Assembly (NCBI GenBank): GCA_951812925.1 | Contig: OX638368.1 | Coordinates: 118,877,309-118,941,308, forward strand | DNA: 64,000 nucleotides | Direction: 5' to 3' | Source: Calliopum simillimum | Lineage: Eukaryota > Arthropoda > Insecta > Diptera > Lauxaniidae | In this document: piece by piece, positions 26,700 through 39,344 of the stretch | How the letters are laid out: each line of letters opens with the position of its first letter | Position numbering within the stretch: position 1 is the first letter of the stretch | Notes under the pieces: generated by a model | Told to the model about the DNA's origin: nothing | The model's database searches: none | Seen by the model: the letters and a program-made list of their open reading frames with translations, nothing else | Position numbers and translations under genes: made by a program

Positions 26700-27870
26700 T
26701 TTAATGATTAGCATTAAATCAAAGAAACATTCTTGGTTTAATGAGAATTGCAGGATAACAGTCAGGTCCAAAGGGGAAGCGTTTAAGAAATGACTTTTCA
26801 AAAGAAATGCCGATACTGAAATATTCCGCAATGAGACTAGAAGTTACTAAAGTGCCACGATAAATCGTGAAATGAATCTTCACAAGCTCAATATGCGTAA
26901 GAGAATCCTTTCACTACAAAGGTAGTAACAAATTTCGGTCGTTTGTTAAGAGAGAGAGTAAAGCATCAGTCTTCAACGTCTATTCCAGCTCTCGTAATGA
27001 ACGTTCATACCTTCACTGATCCCTTTGATAAAACAAACCTCTTGGTAAACATCTCATCTTAGATTGCTACACTCTTTGATAGTAATCAACCATGGCCCGA
27101 TATCGAAAGAAAATCATCGTCTATATCAAGGATGTTTTTTCAAACTAGCTCCATGAAGATGGTCCTTGCAAGTCTCAATATGAATAAAGCGTTAGATCCT
27201 GATGGCATATGTGCCTCAATACTGACTCATACATTACGCAATCTTTTTAGCATTTCCTATACTTGTGGCGAATTTCCATTATGTTACAAGCTTCCGTCGA
27301 GCCAGTTTAAAAAAATTTTGAGACCACCAACCTTAATAATTTTTGGTCCATTGCAATATGCTCAGCGTTATTCAAAATTATAAATAGTGTTAAAAACGTT
27401 CAGTTTTTTAATAAGAGAATATTGAGTTACTTAGTTATAGCCAATATAAATTCTGCAGAGCTCGCTCTACTGGTGACGTAATGGTGTTCGCCTCTGAAAG
27501 GGGGAACCAATGCGCCTACCTCCTTGTGGCCCTGGATATTTCTAAAGCTTTTGATCTAGTGTACCATCGTACCCTCCTTACAAATGTAATTGCATATAAC
27601 GTCGGTGATTTCTCTGCTCATAGGATAACGAGCTTCTACAGTGCCCGTTCTGTACGTGTTGTCGTTAATGGTTTTGAATACTCCATTTACGTTAAAGTTC
27701 CCCAGGGTTCCGTCCCATTTTCTTATTTTTATCGTTGAACTTCTGTCATGGACCATTAATACAATCCACTTCTTTGCTTATGACAGCTGCATTTGTCATT
27801 TCCATTGGTTCACAGCGTCTTAACTCTGTGGAGATTTAGAGATAAACGCGGTATAGGAATGATAAGGACT
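26700..27870 (+). pseudogene. non-LTR retrotransposon ORF2 relic (reverse transcriptase)
   Basis: Scattered frames in linear order match the region between endonuclease and reverse transcriptase: SKKHSWFNENC near 26720; a VLASLNMNKALDPDGICAS block at about 27162, the entry of the RT domain; VALDISKAFDLVYHRTLL at about 27525; KVPQGSV at about 27695; and a diverged FAYDSC block in place of the catalytic FADD near 27770. Several frameshifts and stops separate them. It belongs to the jockey/CR1-like group of insect non-LTR elements; a finer call is not possible. Confidence 0.75.
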
Positions 27871-29624
27871 TATGAAATTTTTTTTTTAATAATTTGCAGA
27901 GATCTAATTTCTACCGAAACACCAGCCATGTAAGAATGCGATTATATGAGGTGGTATTCCTGACATAGAGTTGAGGTATAAGAAGAGTATGCCAAACTGA
28001 CCTGGTGAAGACTTTTTTTTTTTAAGTAAAACTTATTTTTCGAAGTCTAATTGTTGTTATAAGATAATACTCGAGCTGGTCTCCCTATAGCATGCCATAA
28101 ACTCCGCAATACTCATTTTGTACCGTGATAGCGAAATGTTCCCTTAGATGAATTTAATGAGGACACAGACGGGTTTTGTCTGATCAAACATTGATATTCA
28201 TTGATATCTTCGTGGTAATCTCTGGCATGACTGATTTTGCCCATCTTTTCCCTTCAATTTCTGTCTAATGTTTCAGGTATTCTATCTTCAGAAAGGAAAT
28301 GAAAGGTCTGAATGACCCCATTTGGAACTCGAAGTTCTTACTATCAAAGGCGGTACCGCAGAAGACATACCTGTCAAGGGTCTACAAAGCAAAAGTTTTT
28401 TTACATATCTTCATAACGTGTAACGTTATAACGTATTGAAATCCAACATTATCTCAGTACAGAGCGGTGGCAGAGTTCATGAGCATTTCGCTCGGTCGAC
28501 CACTTCACTAAACATTGGAAAAACTCAGAATTACTGAAATAGGGTGTTGTGATGAACGCTTTTGAAGTAGAAGGATATTGAAATGGAGCTGGACATGTTT
28601 TGTTCCAGTTAAAAATTTGATAGTATACTTTCAGGCTTAGTAATCAAAAACCAAACAAATTGTTATTTATAAAGATTTTTTATTTAAATGAGCATTTGAA
28701 GTTCTTAAATTTATTTTTGTTTGTTTTGTTTTTAAACATTCCTGTATTTCGTCATAACCATATAACTTATCTCTATGGTTTTGAGCTTCTTTAGGCTTAA
28801 AGTTAAATAATGTAAATTCATCACAATAAGATATTTTCGCAGAAATTTCTTAAGTCAAATACTTAGAGACACCATAAACCTCCTACTGCTTACTGTTTTA
28901 GCCTTGAAAATGAATTGAAAAAGTATCAGTAAAATGAAATATTTTCATTTTTTATTTTTTATTTTTCATCATAATGCGCCATATCTGATGGAATGCAATG
29001 GGGGACAAAAAACTGTCTTTGTTGCATTGCATTAATTAAAGCGAATTTTTAAAGTTGAGTTGAGTGAGCAAATTGAATTAAATGAATTAATTTTTATTGC
29101 GTTGCATGCAAATGCGTTTTAGACATTAACGCTATAAGATATGCATTTTATTTTTATTTACAGATAGAGATATACACGGATACAATTATGCAAACATAGA
29201 TGCATACATATATATGTATGCACACATGTTAGCAACACACAGAGCGGTGTTTGTGCAAAAATATGGATGCACAGCTAAGAAAAAAAAAAAAAAAAAAATA
29301 TAAGTGCGTTGATTTAAAAAAAAAAAAAACACCTAAAATCATAGATACCTTATTCGCGAAATGGTTAATATTCATGAAAAAATTTCAATGATAACGAAAA
29401 AAGTTAGAAAAAATATCAACAAGCATCAAAGACATCAAAAAAGATTAAAACTGTCGAAAAACTTCATCGAAAAGTATTCAAGATTATCATCATAGGCACA
29501 ATTAGAATTCCGCTAGATTTTTATTCATGCTATTACTATGAAATATCGACAGTTGCTGATAAAGGTTATTAACACTGAGGTCATATCAGGCTGCAGTATT
29601 TCAAATAGTTTCTTTAGAAGTGCA
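27871..29624. other. no gene seen; AT-rich
   Basis: Only microsatellite-like stretches (TACATATATATG near 29205; A runs near 29280 and 29318). No transposon ends were recognised. Confidence 0.4.
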
Positions 29625-31155
29625 TGCACATTAGGGGTGTTTTAATGCACGAATTTTGGATTTTGATACTTGACACCCCTCAATTTTGTGAAGTTGTAAA
29701 AAAAAATTATATAGTTTGGAAAAAGAATTTTGGGGGAGGGGTGAGGGGTGAGGGTAAGGGTTGGCGCATCGAGGTCAAAGATGAGAGAAAAGTAGAAAAA
29801 ATTTACTTACAGCCCATATTATATTTTCTCCCCCAACATTTTTACCAAGCATACCAACCTCTTATCTCTAACCCCTAAGGGGGCTTCCATACAAAATTGA
29901 CATTTTTAGGAAATCGACCCCCACCACTCCCAGGGTGCCCCTAGAAGGGTCAAATGTATGACCGGCCTCTAATATTTTTTCATTCGCAACATTTTTTCCC
30001 AACATACTCACGCTCTATCTCTAGCTCTTTAAAAGGCTCCCATACAAAATTGACGTCATAGACATAAAAAATATGGAAAGGAAATCGTCAAACAGGCTCA
30101 TAACTGCCCAGGAGTCTCTCCTAGAAGAGTCAAATATATGACCGACCACCCATTATCCCCCCTCCAAAGTTTCACAGCTTACCTAACCCCTATTTCCAAT
30201 CCTTAAGGGGGCTCTCATACAAAGTTGCGGTTTTTTTAAAAACTGCCGCCACTGCCCTAACTGGACCATGGGTACCCCTAGAAGGGTCAAATGTATGACC
30301 GACCCCCATTATTTCTAGGAAAATTTATAAAAAAAAAAATTGTATGGCATTACCTTTCAGGGTTGAAAATAAGGGGTAAGTATGTGGGGGAAAAATATAG
30401 GTCGCAAAAAAATAATGGGGATCGATCATACATTTGACCATTCTAGGAGTACCCGTGGGCTAGTTAGGGCAGTGGGATAATTTTATATAAAAACAGTTAC
30501 TTTGTATGGGAGCCCCCTTAGGGATTGGAAATAGGGGGTAGGTATGCTGAGAAAAAACTTTGGAGAGGGGCTAATGTGGGTCGGTCATATATTTGACTCC
30601 TCTAGGAGTGACTTCTGGGCAGTTATGGGCCTATTTGACGATTTCCTTCCCATATTTTTCATGTCTATGACATCTATTTTGTATGGGAGTTTCCTAAAGA
30701 GTCAGAGATAGAGGGTAAGTATGTTGGGAAAAAATGTTGGGGAAGAAAAAATATTAGGGACTAGTCATACATTTGGCCCTTATAGGGGCACCCAGGGAGT
30801 GGTGAGGGTCGATTTCCTAAAAATGTCAATTTCGGATGGGAGTCACCTTAGGTGTTAGAGATAGGGGGTAAATATGCTTGGTTAAAACGTTGGGGGGGGG
30901 GGGGCAAATAATGTGGGTCGGTCATACATTTGACCCCTCTAGAGGTGAAACTTAAACATTTGAGGGCTGTATGTAAATTTTTTCTCTTTTCTTTCACCTT
31001 TGACCTCGATGCGCCAACCTTTACACTCACTCCACCCCCAAAATTTTTTTTGCAAACTCATTTTTTTTCCCAATCTCACAAAATTGAGGGGTGTCAAGTA
31101 TTAATATATTGTTACTAAGGATCTTCATACATGCTTAAAACACCTCTTATGCACA
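29625..31155. repeat. 1.5-kb foldback with polypurine sub-repeats
   Basis: Ends TGCACATTAGGGGTG / inverse CACCTCTTATGCACA enclose arms of about 700 bp that mirror around 30390. Mirrored blocks include TTGACACCCCTCAATTTTGT, a CGATGCGCCAACC block, AAATCGACCC, and several copies of AGGGTCAAATGTATGACC. G-rich stretches (GGGGGGGGGG at 30893) are present. No coding sequence was found; the short frames here are fortuitous. Confidence 0.85.
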
Positions 31156-31799
31156 TTTTTCTTGAATAGATGATGCCATTCTCTCCTGTTCGAAGTTGAC
31201 TAGTTATTATTCAGAGCTTAGCAAAACCATTCCTGCTTTATTTAAATAACCAAACCATTTTTTCTTGGTTTTTCCCCATCGTGATTTCGAAAAACCGACA
31301 GAAAGACAAAAGATAATGGCTCTATCCACTCAGAAGATGATGTTGATCATGAAAAGTAATGAAAAATGGTAGGTTTTATCAATCATCCATTCATATAAAA
31401 GGCGGCTAATGCCAGAGTGGGCTAACTCTCATTTTTTGAATAATGAGTTCATTGCTAACATCGATTGGTCAATCTATCCTTTTCCCATTTTTCAAGAATT
31501 TGATTGAACCATTAGCTCAAGCATATGAGCATTCTCAAAAACAGTTTTCGCGCCTATTCAAAGAGAGTCAAAATTCAGCAAAACAAGTCAGAATTTTTTA
31601 GTGCGACTAATTTTAAAATCTTATGCATTAAAGTTACTTTATAATGTATTTTGTGTGATTCAAATATCTTCTGTACTTTTCTTTGTTTTGATCATAATCT
31701 GAATCGATACGTGACAAAGTGAACGCGACATTTTTCCACCAAACAAATTTTGAATTGAAAATCTTTGAAAACAGCAGGATTTCCCAGTAAATTTTGTAT

Positions 31800-32120
31800 C
31801 ACCTTATCTTGTTAAGTTGACGAGTCATCACCAATTTTTCCAAAGGATGTCATTTGTCACTATCCATTTTATAAGTGTACCAAATCTCATAAATTATGAA
31901 TTTCTTTTTTTAGAGGCATGGCAACGCCCATTTTTCCAAGGAACATTATTTGTTCTGGCGCTCTCTATACATGTAGCAAATCTCATTCATGTGCAATAAA
32001 TATTTTCGGAGATATGAAGAAGTGATTTTTGTGGGGGCGTGATAGCCCCATTTTTTTCAATTCACATTATTTGTCTTGGTGCTTTTTACATATGTACACG
32101 ACCTTTTGGCGGAAATGCCG
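31800..32120. repeat. GGCATGGCAACGCCCA-type modules
   Basis: Two or three units of about 110 bp share CCATTTTTCCAAGGAACATT / CCAATTTTTCCAAAGGATGT and ACCAAATCTCAT / AGCAAATCTCAT, ending in a GGGGGCGTGATAGCCCC palindrome. They are related in style to 10390-11230. Confidence 0.4.
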
Positions 32121-32194
32121 ATATCTGTGGCCATTTGACATAACAACCTAACTTCTTCTTTGTTGAGAAAGCAAAAGCACATAACCGATATCGA

Positions 32195-33180
32195 CGCAAG
32201 CATAAGTTCTTGCAAATATCTCGCTAACGGTTACTTTGAGAGAAAAATATTATTTGACAATATTGCAGCTTATTATAAATTTTCCATTAAAGTAGTCTTC
32301 GAATTGTTTTCGTACTGCTTATATTTTAGGAGACATCCTAAATAAAATGTGTTGAAAATCAGTCAAGTGGGCATGTGGCGTATGACTGTTCATAACCGTA
32401 TGCTGATTTTTAAATTGCAATAACTCAGGAATGGAGAGCTCCAGCTAAAAAGTAGCGATATTTATTTATAGGGAATTGATTGCACTACAAACAACATGCT
32501 ACTTTTCTTTTGTTAAGCTCATAGTTTGGGAGATATATTTTGAAAATCCTAAAATTTTGAAATTAACATATTTTTTTGAACACTCATATGACACGTTGAA
32601 AGCGACTACAATTACGAAAGGAATAGAAAAAGAAAAAAATAAGGAGATACTCGGCGTATGAGTGTTCATAAAAATATGTTAATTTTCATATTGCGATATC
32701 TCATGAATAGTAAGTCGCTTGAAAAAGTGTTTGTAGTTATTTTCACAGGGAACTGCATGTTCTACAAAATGCATGAAAGAAAATTTTTCTCGGGCACATC
32801 GTTTAGGAGATATTTTGCAAAATCTGTGTTTTTTTCCTAAATTTTAGGATTTTCAAAAAATATCTCCTAAGCTTTAAGCTGTACGAAAGAAATGTAGCAT
32901 GTTATTTCTAGTGCAATCAATTCCCTATAAATAGGTGTTTCTATTTTTTAGCCGGAACTCTCCGTTCACGAGTTATTGCAATTCAAAAATCAACACATGA
33001 TTATGAACAGTTATACGTCACATGTCCGATTTTTGCCACATTTTTATAAGGATATCTCCTAAACTATAAGATGTATGAAAACGATTTGAAAAACATTTTT
33101 AAAGCAAATATTATAAGCAACAATATTTTTCTCTTAAGGTAACTGCTTAGCGAGATAATTGCAAAGAACTGATTTTAGCC
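32195..33180. repeat. 1-kb foldback (ATATCTCGCTAACGG family)
   Basis: The arms mirror around 32698. AGTTCTTGCAAATATCTCGC at the left pairs with GCGAGATAATTGCAAAGAAC at the right, and GGGAATTGATTGCAC (32471) pairs with GTGCAATCAATTCCC (32925). Arms are about 450 bp. The terminal block is shared with 6763-8467, 20840-21200 and a stretch near 24760. Confidence 0.8.
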
Positions 33181-34216
33181 GTCATTTTTCCAATATGGCG
33201 GCGCGATCGTAATTATATGAAGTGACAAAGTTGAAATTCAGAAAGGGCATATCGAAATATCGGAAAACTTTCCAGGTAATCCCATTTTACTCTCCCAAAT
33301 GACTTTAATAGCGAAAAATGTGAAAAAAATATATCTAAATGAAAACACTTTAAACACAAAAAGTCTTTTTTGCCCATATTCGTATTCAGGAGGCCAAACC
33401 TTATTTCAAAAGTAATGAACGAACACTTTTATATACGGCTCATAGTGATATTTTAGAAACTTAAATATCCTGAGTTTATAAGCACAGTCAGTCAGAAATT
33501 TCTGCCTTTATAACACATCTAGTGCTCGTGGTTCATAAAATCTTTGATATTTTTATAATAAATTTTTTTTTCGAGCACATTATATTTTTAGTGAACAGAA
33601 AACCCTTTACACTTTTGTTACATTTATTTTTCGAGAATTTAATTTTAAAATCCAAATTTCCTTGAGCACACACTTTGCACGCTTAAAAACCGATTCACTT
33701 GCATTGCATTTGAAATTTTAACTAACCTCACTTATTTAATTTAATTTTTTATTTTTTTTTTTTTGTGAATTGCAGCAGAAAATTAATTGCAAGCAAAGCA
33801 AAACATTTGTTTGGTTTCTTTTCCATTTATTTTTATATTTTCATTCGCATTTGTTTCGAATTGAATAGATTTTGTGTCTGCATCAATGTATTTTAGTGTT
33901 GTGTTGTAGCAACATGTTTATAACGTGAGGTTGTTGTCTTTGTTAACAAATGATTGGAATTGGTTGTAGTCCGAAAAATTATTATTTTTGTAATAGATTA
34001 CTATAACTTTTTACGAAATCGCATGCGATATTGTTGAAATACTTCTTATTTCCTGTAGGAAATATGGTCATTCGTATTGAACTAGGAAAAAATTCCACCA
34101 TTATTCTTAAATTATAAATTAGTAAAATGAATTAGAATTCATCGAAAACATTTTTTTTGACCTGCATTTTGTGAAATTTTCTATTAGAAATTAATAATAC
34201 AGCGAAAAATTCATAA
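33181..34216. other. no gene seen; AT-rich
   Basis: No readable repeat ends or coding sequence. Confidence 0.4.
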
Positions 34217-34218
34217 TA

Positions 34219-34812
34219 CAGGGTTAGGCGCATGAACTGCTATCAACTTCAGACCGATACATCTGACAAACCAAAAAAGAGAGCTGTGTCAAATTCATAC
34301 CAGTGACAGCTCAATATATTGTTTACAAGCCACCAAAAGCATTTGCATCTTAGTTTTATAAAACAAAAGTTTTCCGAAATTAATTTGAAACGTAATAGTG
34401 TGATTGCATTATATTTGGCTGGAAAATCACAACTGAGCTGAAACATCTTAAAGTGAATAAAATGTTTGTGCATCGTGCCATAACTCGTTATAATGGCACT
34501 GGTAGCGTTGCCAAATGCTATGGTGGTGGACCAAAAAAAATGCAACATCGCCTGAAATGGTGCGGAAAGTGAAGGCTCGACTTGTATGAAATCCACGTTG
34601 TAGTGGTAATCAAACGGCCAAAGAACAGAAAATATCACAGCGAAGCATCAGACGCATATTGCAAAATGAGCTCAAGATACAGCCTTATAAGTTTCAAAAG
34701 GCACACGATCTTACACCAAAGCAAAAAAAAGTTAGACTCGAAAGAGCAAAGGAGTTGTTACGCTTGCACGAACGTGGCCAATTTCCTAACATTGTGTTCT
34801 CTGATGAGTAGT
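34219..34812 (+). pseudogene. truncated maT transposon, 5' part
   Basis: It starts CAGGGTTAGGCGCATGAAC after a TA and runs parallel to the fuller copy at 48837-50866. The transposase begins near 34385 and reads through the HTH region (HLKVNKMFVHRAITRYNGTG), with frameshifts and a damaged second HTH. It stops at FSDE, the first catalytic block, at 34812. Catalytic residues two and three are gone. Its uninterrupted GTGAATAAAATGTTTGTG (34453-34470) provides the empty-site reference for the MITE inserted in the second copy. Confidence 0.8.
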
Positions 34813-34870
34813 TCCAGTGTAGTATACATGAGATGCAACAAAAAAATATATTTTTAAGTTACATATATTT

Positions 34871-35474
34871 GAAATTTTGCTTCTTAAGTTTATTCAAAAT
34901 AAAACATTAGAAAATCTTTAATTATCCAAATCTAAATTTAATACAAACACTTTTTCTTATTTAATGTAATTATAATTACCGTTCCATTTTAAAACTTGTC
35001 ACAAATTATTATGCTATTATAATAGAAATCGTTCTTGGTGGTACACTTCGTGCGCCTTTCAAATCTTTTTTACCAAAACTTGCCTAGTGTCGAGGTTATT
35101 GCACAGCAAAATAAATTTTCGCATCAAAACTAGCCTTATCCTTTCAAATTTGATTTTTTTTTTTTGGAGAAATTCATCATCAAAAAATATGAAAAAAGGA
35201 CAACGAAGAGCTAAATAATAAAAAAACCATCAGAAGTACGCTAAACAATGCTGTTGTTGCATTATGGTTTGAAGCTATTTCCCAGTATGGGGAGTAGGAG
35301 AAAAAGAAACTAGTATTGGCCTGGTCAAAAATTAAATACCCTACACAGCAGCATTTTTAAAATTAAGCTAGTAGAGTAGGTGCACCTTCTTTTCTGAATT
35401 CACTTAGCTTTTGTTTTAGTGTCCCCACTTCATGAGCATACAAACAGCCCCAGAAGTTTTTAAAATTGTAATTT
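34871..35474 (+). repeat. Tc1-like relic, direct repeat copy 1
   Basis: About 600 bp, nearly identical to 39345-39962. Inside, a decayed transposase block resembles IMVWGYF..GVG, a signature near the centre of Tc1-type enzymes. The copy ends exactly at AACCTAAATAATCG, where the gypsy relic begins. Confidence 0.7.
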
Positions 35475-35712
35475 CAACCTAAATAATCGTTGTGGTCCTT
35501 ATTGTATTTAATAATTCTAGTCCTTATAGTTGTTTATTTAATTAATTTATTTTAAGAACTAATTTATTTAACATATTTTATAATATATTTAATAGTAATT
35601 CAATTCTTTGAATATTGATGATTCTATTTTAAAATTTTTATACAATGAAAACTTTTGATAGAACATAATTTTTAAAACAGGAAATTGAAATTTAAAAATA
35701 TTACAGTGAACA

Positions 35713-36564
35713 TTAAACTTGCAAAGTACATAATTTGGAAAAAATGGTTTTGTCGCGAAGGTCAATATTGAGATCGTGAATGTGTGGAAGTGGGTATCTG
35801 TCTGGAACGGTAACAACGTTTAATCTGCGATAATCGCCACAAGGTCGCCATTCATTTGGTTCTTTCTTTGCAACTAAATGTAATGGTGATGAAACTGATG
35901 AACATGAAGGACGACAAATGCCGGATTTTACTAAGAAATCAAATTCTGTCTTAGCAACTTTATGTTTAATGGGGTCTAAGCGTCTTGGTTTGGAAAATGG
36001 TAACTGTCCTTCAGTAACAAGGTGGTGTACAGTAGAATGTTTCACTGGTAGATTATAATTTGGTTCTGCTGTAATGGAGGGGAAAAGTTTAAGGAGTTGT
36101 GTGTATTTATTTTCTACTGTAAAAATTCGAGGTAAGGAAATATTGGAAAGAACTGAAATGGCATTTATTGTTAATTTCGTAAGAGGATCTATTAAACACT
36201 TATTTTTAACATCTATAAGAAGTCCGTATTTGGAGAGAAAATCTGCTCCAATGATCTGTTTTGATATATCTGCAATGAGAAAAATGAAAGGAAATTCTCT
36301 ATGTAGGCCTAAATTTATGTTAAGCATCTTCTTTCTAAAAGTTGAAATAGTGCTGCCATTTGCAGCCGTTAAAATGATGCCTGAAGATCTTGAACTATTT
36401 TTGAATTTGGAGGAAGGTAAAACTGAAATTTCTGCTCCACTATCGATAAGGAAATTCAACTTGTTGTCTTTATCGTAGACAAATAAGCGACGAGTGAAAA
36501 TATCCAAGTTCCCATTGTCTGTCGCTGCGACAATGGGTTTCTTTAGTTTGTTGAAGGTGAATTG
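35713..36564 (-). pseudogene. gypsy pol: protease and start of reverse transcriptase
   Basis: The frame opens at 36564, overlapping the end of gag by 22 nt in the -1 frame, which suits expression by -1 frameshifting. The aspartic protease motif [13 protein letters not shown] appears near its start. It continues to the RT entry with [14 protein letters not shown] and [10 protein letters not shown], then breaks after FSKL at about 35720. RT catalytic motifs, RNase H and integrase are absent. The frame has no ATG of its own; a TTG at 36507 is not a credible start. Confidence 0.8.
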
Positions 36565-37460
36565 TTATTATTGTTATTAAAGGAACAAGGCTGTTCGCAT
36601 TTTCTAGCCTGGTTTCCGAATCGGTAGTGGAAACGACAGACCCAGTTTTTAGACGAAGATCTCCTACGCTGTTGGGATCTTTGCCTAAATTGTGGCCGAG
36701 AATTTCTTTCGTGAAACTGTTGTTTAATCGAGTTCACTTCAACACTTAGTTTTTGAAAATTTTCACACATTATCGAAGTAACGCGAGTTAAATTTTCTAA
36801 TACTTTTTCAAGATGTGAAGTTGAGTTATTCTGTATAGAACTTACTTCACTATAATGAGTTACTTCCCATATATTATCCGCGAGACGAATTAAATCACGA
36901 ATATTATTAAGATTTGAACTTGTTAACGCGATATTTAAATTCTTTGGTAATTTTCGTATCCAAAGTTTTTTGAGAAGGTCAGAAGAAATACTTGTTCTGG
37001 CAAGTAGTTCTAAGGACCTATAATATTCTGATAGTTTACGGTCATCGATTTCTGAATCCGACAATATTTTCTCGAGTTTTCGTTGTTCACTTAGAGAATT
37101 ACGTTCGATCAAAGTGTTTTTAATGTTTTCGTATTTGTTATGTTGAGGTGGTTTTTGTATTACGTCAAGAACGTTCATTATAACGTCCTGCGGTAGTGCT
37201 GTGATTATGTTTTCGTATTTTGTGTTGTCTTGTGTAATACCTTTTGTAGCAAATTGCATTTCGGCATGAACAAACCAAGCCTCTGGACAATTAGTCCAGA
37301 ATTGTGGAAGTTTGACCGAAGTTGCAAAAATCTCTAAATGTTCTGTAGATGTGTTTTGAGTATTTGTGTGAATTTGAGGATTATCTGTGTCAAGGTGTGT
37401 TAGTTGTATTAGATTTGATGTATCTCCACTAGCTGGAGCATGGACAGGGGAACGTATCAT
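36543..37460 (-). CDS. gypsy gag polyprotein, 305 aa
   Basis: Starts at an ATG (37460) and ends at TAA. Residues ~50-110 match the gag domain of a Ty3/gypsy group ([19 protein letters not shown], then an [10 protein letters not shown] block). The middle is helical ([15 protein letters not shown]). Near the C terminus a basic stretch precedes a zinc-knuckle-like [18 protein letters not shown]. In an active element this protein would package the RNA. The frame is intact, but with pol broken the element cannot move by itself. Confidence 0.75.
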   Translation of the reverse strand: MIRSPVHAPASGDTSNLIQLTHLDTDNPQIHTNTQNTSTEHLEIFATSVKLPQFWTNCPEAWFVHAEMQFATKGITQDNTKYENIITALPQDVIMNVLDVIQKPPQHNKYENIKNTLIERNSLSEQRKLEKILSDSEIDDRKLSEYYRSLELLARTSISSDLLKKLWIRKLPKNLNIALTSSNLNNIRDLIRLADNIWEVTHYSEVSSIQNNSTSHLEKVLENLTRVTSIMCENFQKLSVEVNSIKQQFHERNSRPQFRQRSQQRRRSSSKNWVCRFHYRFGNQARKCEQPCSFNNNNNNSPSTN

Positions 37461-38021
37461 ATTTATCGAGGAGGGGGGTGTAGAATTTTTACTATTTTAT
37501 TAAGTTTTTAAATATATTGCTTATATTTTTTATTTATGTATATATTTTTATATATTTCATGTATATATATACGAGTATATACTTAATGTACTTATCTTAG
37601 TGGTTGATAAAAGTAACCTTAGTGACTTCGTTGTTGATGTTATATTGCTGGAAGTTGATGACCAAACAACGCGTCTTGACGGTTCGTTTCTGTTTGGATC
37701 AGCGAAAAACTAGCAGCCCAGTGTGCCAAACAGACTCGTTTCGGATCCGTAACGGGTTCATATTTTCGTTATTTTTATCCGTTACGGAATCCGTTGCGTA
37801 TCAGTTACTGATCCGTTTGCGGGAAGGATTCCTAAAAAAAAAACGAATCGTTTTTTCTTCTTTTATGGATCCGTTTCGAACCTGTAACGTACATCAAAAA
37901 CGAATTCAAAACGGATTCGCTTTTAATAATGTTAATGCTGCTTATAAAAAAAAAAAGAAAAAAGGGTGAAGCGCTTATTTTTAATTAAAAAAAACAAAAT
38001 AACAAAAAAAAAAAAAAAATT

Positions 38022-38110
38022 ACTAGCCCGGCCGGAAGTCGAACTCAGGCTCCCGGGGTATTACTCTTTCATACACGAGACGTTAGACAACTAGGCTATT
38101 GACCGATATG
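38022..38110 (-). repeat. tRNA-like module in foldback loop
   Basis: The minus strand shows TAGCCTAGTTG (38098-38088), a perfect A-box fit, then GAGTTCGACTTCC (38046-38034) as B box, with a T arm ending CCGGCCGGGCTAG. Upstream CATCATAT-GGTCAAT resembles the module at 57628-57745, so they form one family. Confidence 0.55.
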
Positions 38111-38424
38111 ATGTTTACTTAACTGATGTAGACTTATTTGATGCTGAGATTTAAAGTTTGTACAATAAACAAATTTCTGTTGTTTTTTTATAAGTATTCT
38201 GTGTTGTTTTTCTTCCCTTCTTTTGATAAAAAATGTTCTATACTCAAATTTGAAATCAAAAACATTTTTTCAAACAGAGTTTGAAAAGTTTACAAAAAAT
38301 CATACGCAATAAAATAAAAAGAAAAAAAAAACAAATCAAAAATATTTTTTTTTATCATAAAAATTAAATAAAGCAAATCCGTTTTGAGTTCGTATTTGAA
38401 GTATTTACGGAATCGAAACGGATT

Positions 38425-38455
38425 TGTCCAGGTTCGAATCCTACCAGAGGTGGAT
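38425..38455 (+). repeat. B-box fragment in foldback loop
   Basis: GGTTCGAATCC (38431-38441) is a perfect B box followed by TACCAGAGG and T tracts. No A box precedes it. Confidence 0.4.
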
Positions 38456-38823
38456 TTTTACTCTTTATTTTTCTTCCTTTTTTTTTTTTTTATTATTTTT
38501 TAATTGCTAATAGGCGCATCAAAACGGTTTTTTTCTGTTAATATGCAGCATTAACATATTTAAAAGCAAATCCGTTTTGAATTCGTTTTTACATAAGTTT
38601 CGGATTCGAAACGGGCCCGCACTGCGGAATTTAATTTTTTTTTATTCGCTAATAAGCGCTTCAAAATGTTTTTTTTTTTTATCTAAACACAGCGTTTTGA
38701 ATTCGTTTTTGATGTACGTTACGGGTTCGAAATGGATCCGTTACCGCGGATTCCGTTTTTTATACCTTTATGAACTCGTAATGGATTCGAAACGGATCCT
38801 CATCCGTTTTTGTGCACATTGGG

Positions 38824-39327
38824 AAGTCACATCTATAAAAATAATTCTGCGCTTTTTCGCGTTTTCTTCGCGTTTCATGACTTTTTGCGACATTTTAGTG
38901 AACAAATTTGGTTACACCCAAGGCTGTACTCTTGTTTGTTGGAACCAAAAATCAAAAAAAAAAAAAAAAAAAAATTCTATTTTTTTCGTGTTTCTACGCG
39001 TTTCATGACTTTTTACGACATTTTAGGACATTTTAGTGAAAAAAATTCAAAAAATTATACTAAATACGTCGTTTTTTGAAAAGTAGTGGAATTTTATATA
39101 AGAGCATAAGTAATGACATACTATAAATTGGCTGGGATTTCGTTAGAAATTAATAAAATTGGTTAAAAACATTAAATTATGTTAAAATATACTATAAGCA
39201 AAAATATTGCATGTATCGTTATATCAAAATAGCAGCCAATTCTAAATAACCACTGTTTGAAATCTTCTTTTTGCATTTCCCAACAATTGGAAAAATGGAG
39301 ATAGGACTATAGCGCTCTAAGGTATCG
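38824..39327 (-). mobile_element. CGATACC MITE, copy A (truncated)
   Basis: The right terminal repeat, inverted, reads CGATACCTTAGAGCGCTA then TAGTCCTATCTCC. The interior, including CGCGTTTCATGACTTTTTGC and GGTTACACCCAAGGCT, matches copy B (49077-49808) inverted. The left end was lost where the 37718-38823 foldback meets it. Confidence 0.8.
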
Positions 39328-39344
39328 ATATATTGTAAATTTTA

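Larger units (their letters stand above)
35475..37717 (-). mobile_element. Ty3/gypsy-type retrotransposon relic
   Basis: Minus-strand gag (36543-37460) and truncated pol (35713-36564) lie between the Tc1-like relic and a foldback. LTRs could not be verified: the sequence after the pol break (35475-35712) is AT-rich and could be LTR remnant, but it does not repeat at the other side. Confidence 0.65.
37718..38823. mobile_element. foldback element with CCCA...TGGG ends and tRNA-like core
   Basis: Ends CCCAGTGTGC (37718-37727) and GCACATTGGG (38814-38823). The arms contain repeated, inverted ATCCGTTTCGAA, AACGTACATCAAAAACG and AATTCAAAACGGATTCG blocks, and an ATGTTAATGCTGC block inverted near 38540. 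The loop holds two tRNA-like pieces. No transposase. It interrupts or abuts the MITE copy at 38824-39327. Confidence 0.75.

Noticed and set aside
35475..35712. LTR of the gypsy relic
   Set aside because: AT-rich and placed suitably, but no matching copy was found on the other side of gag.
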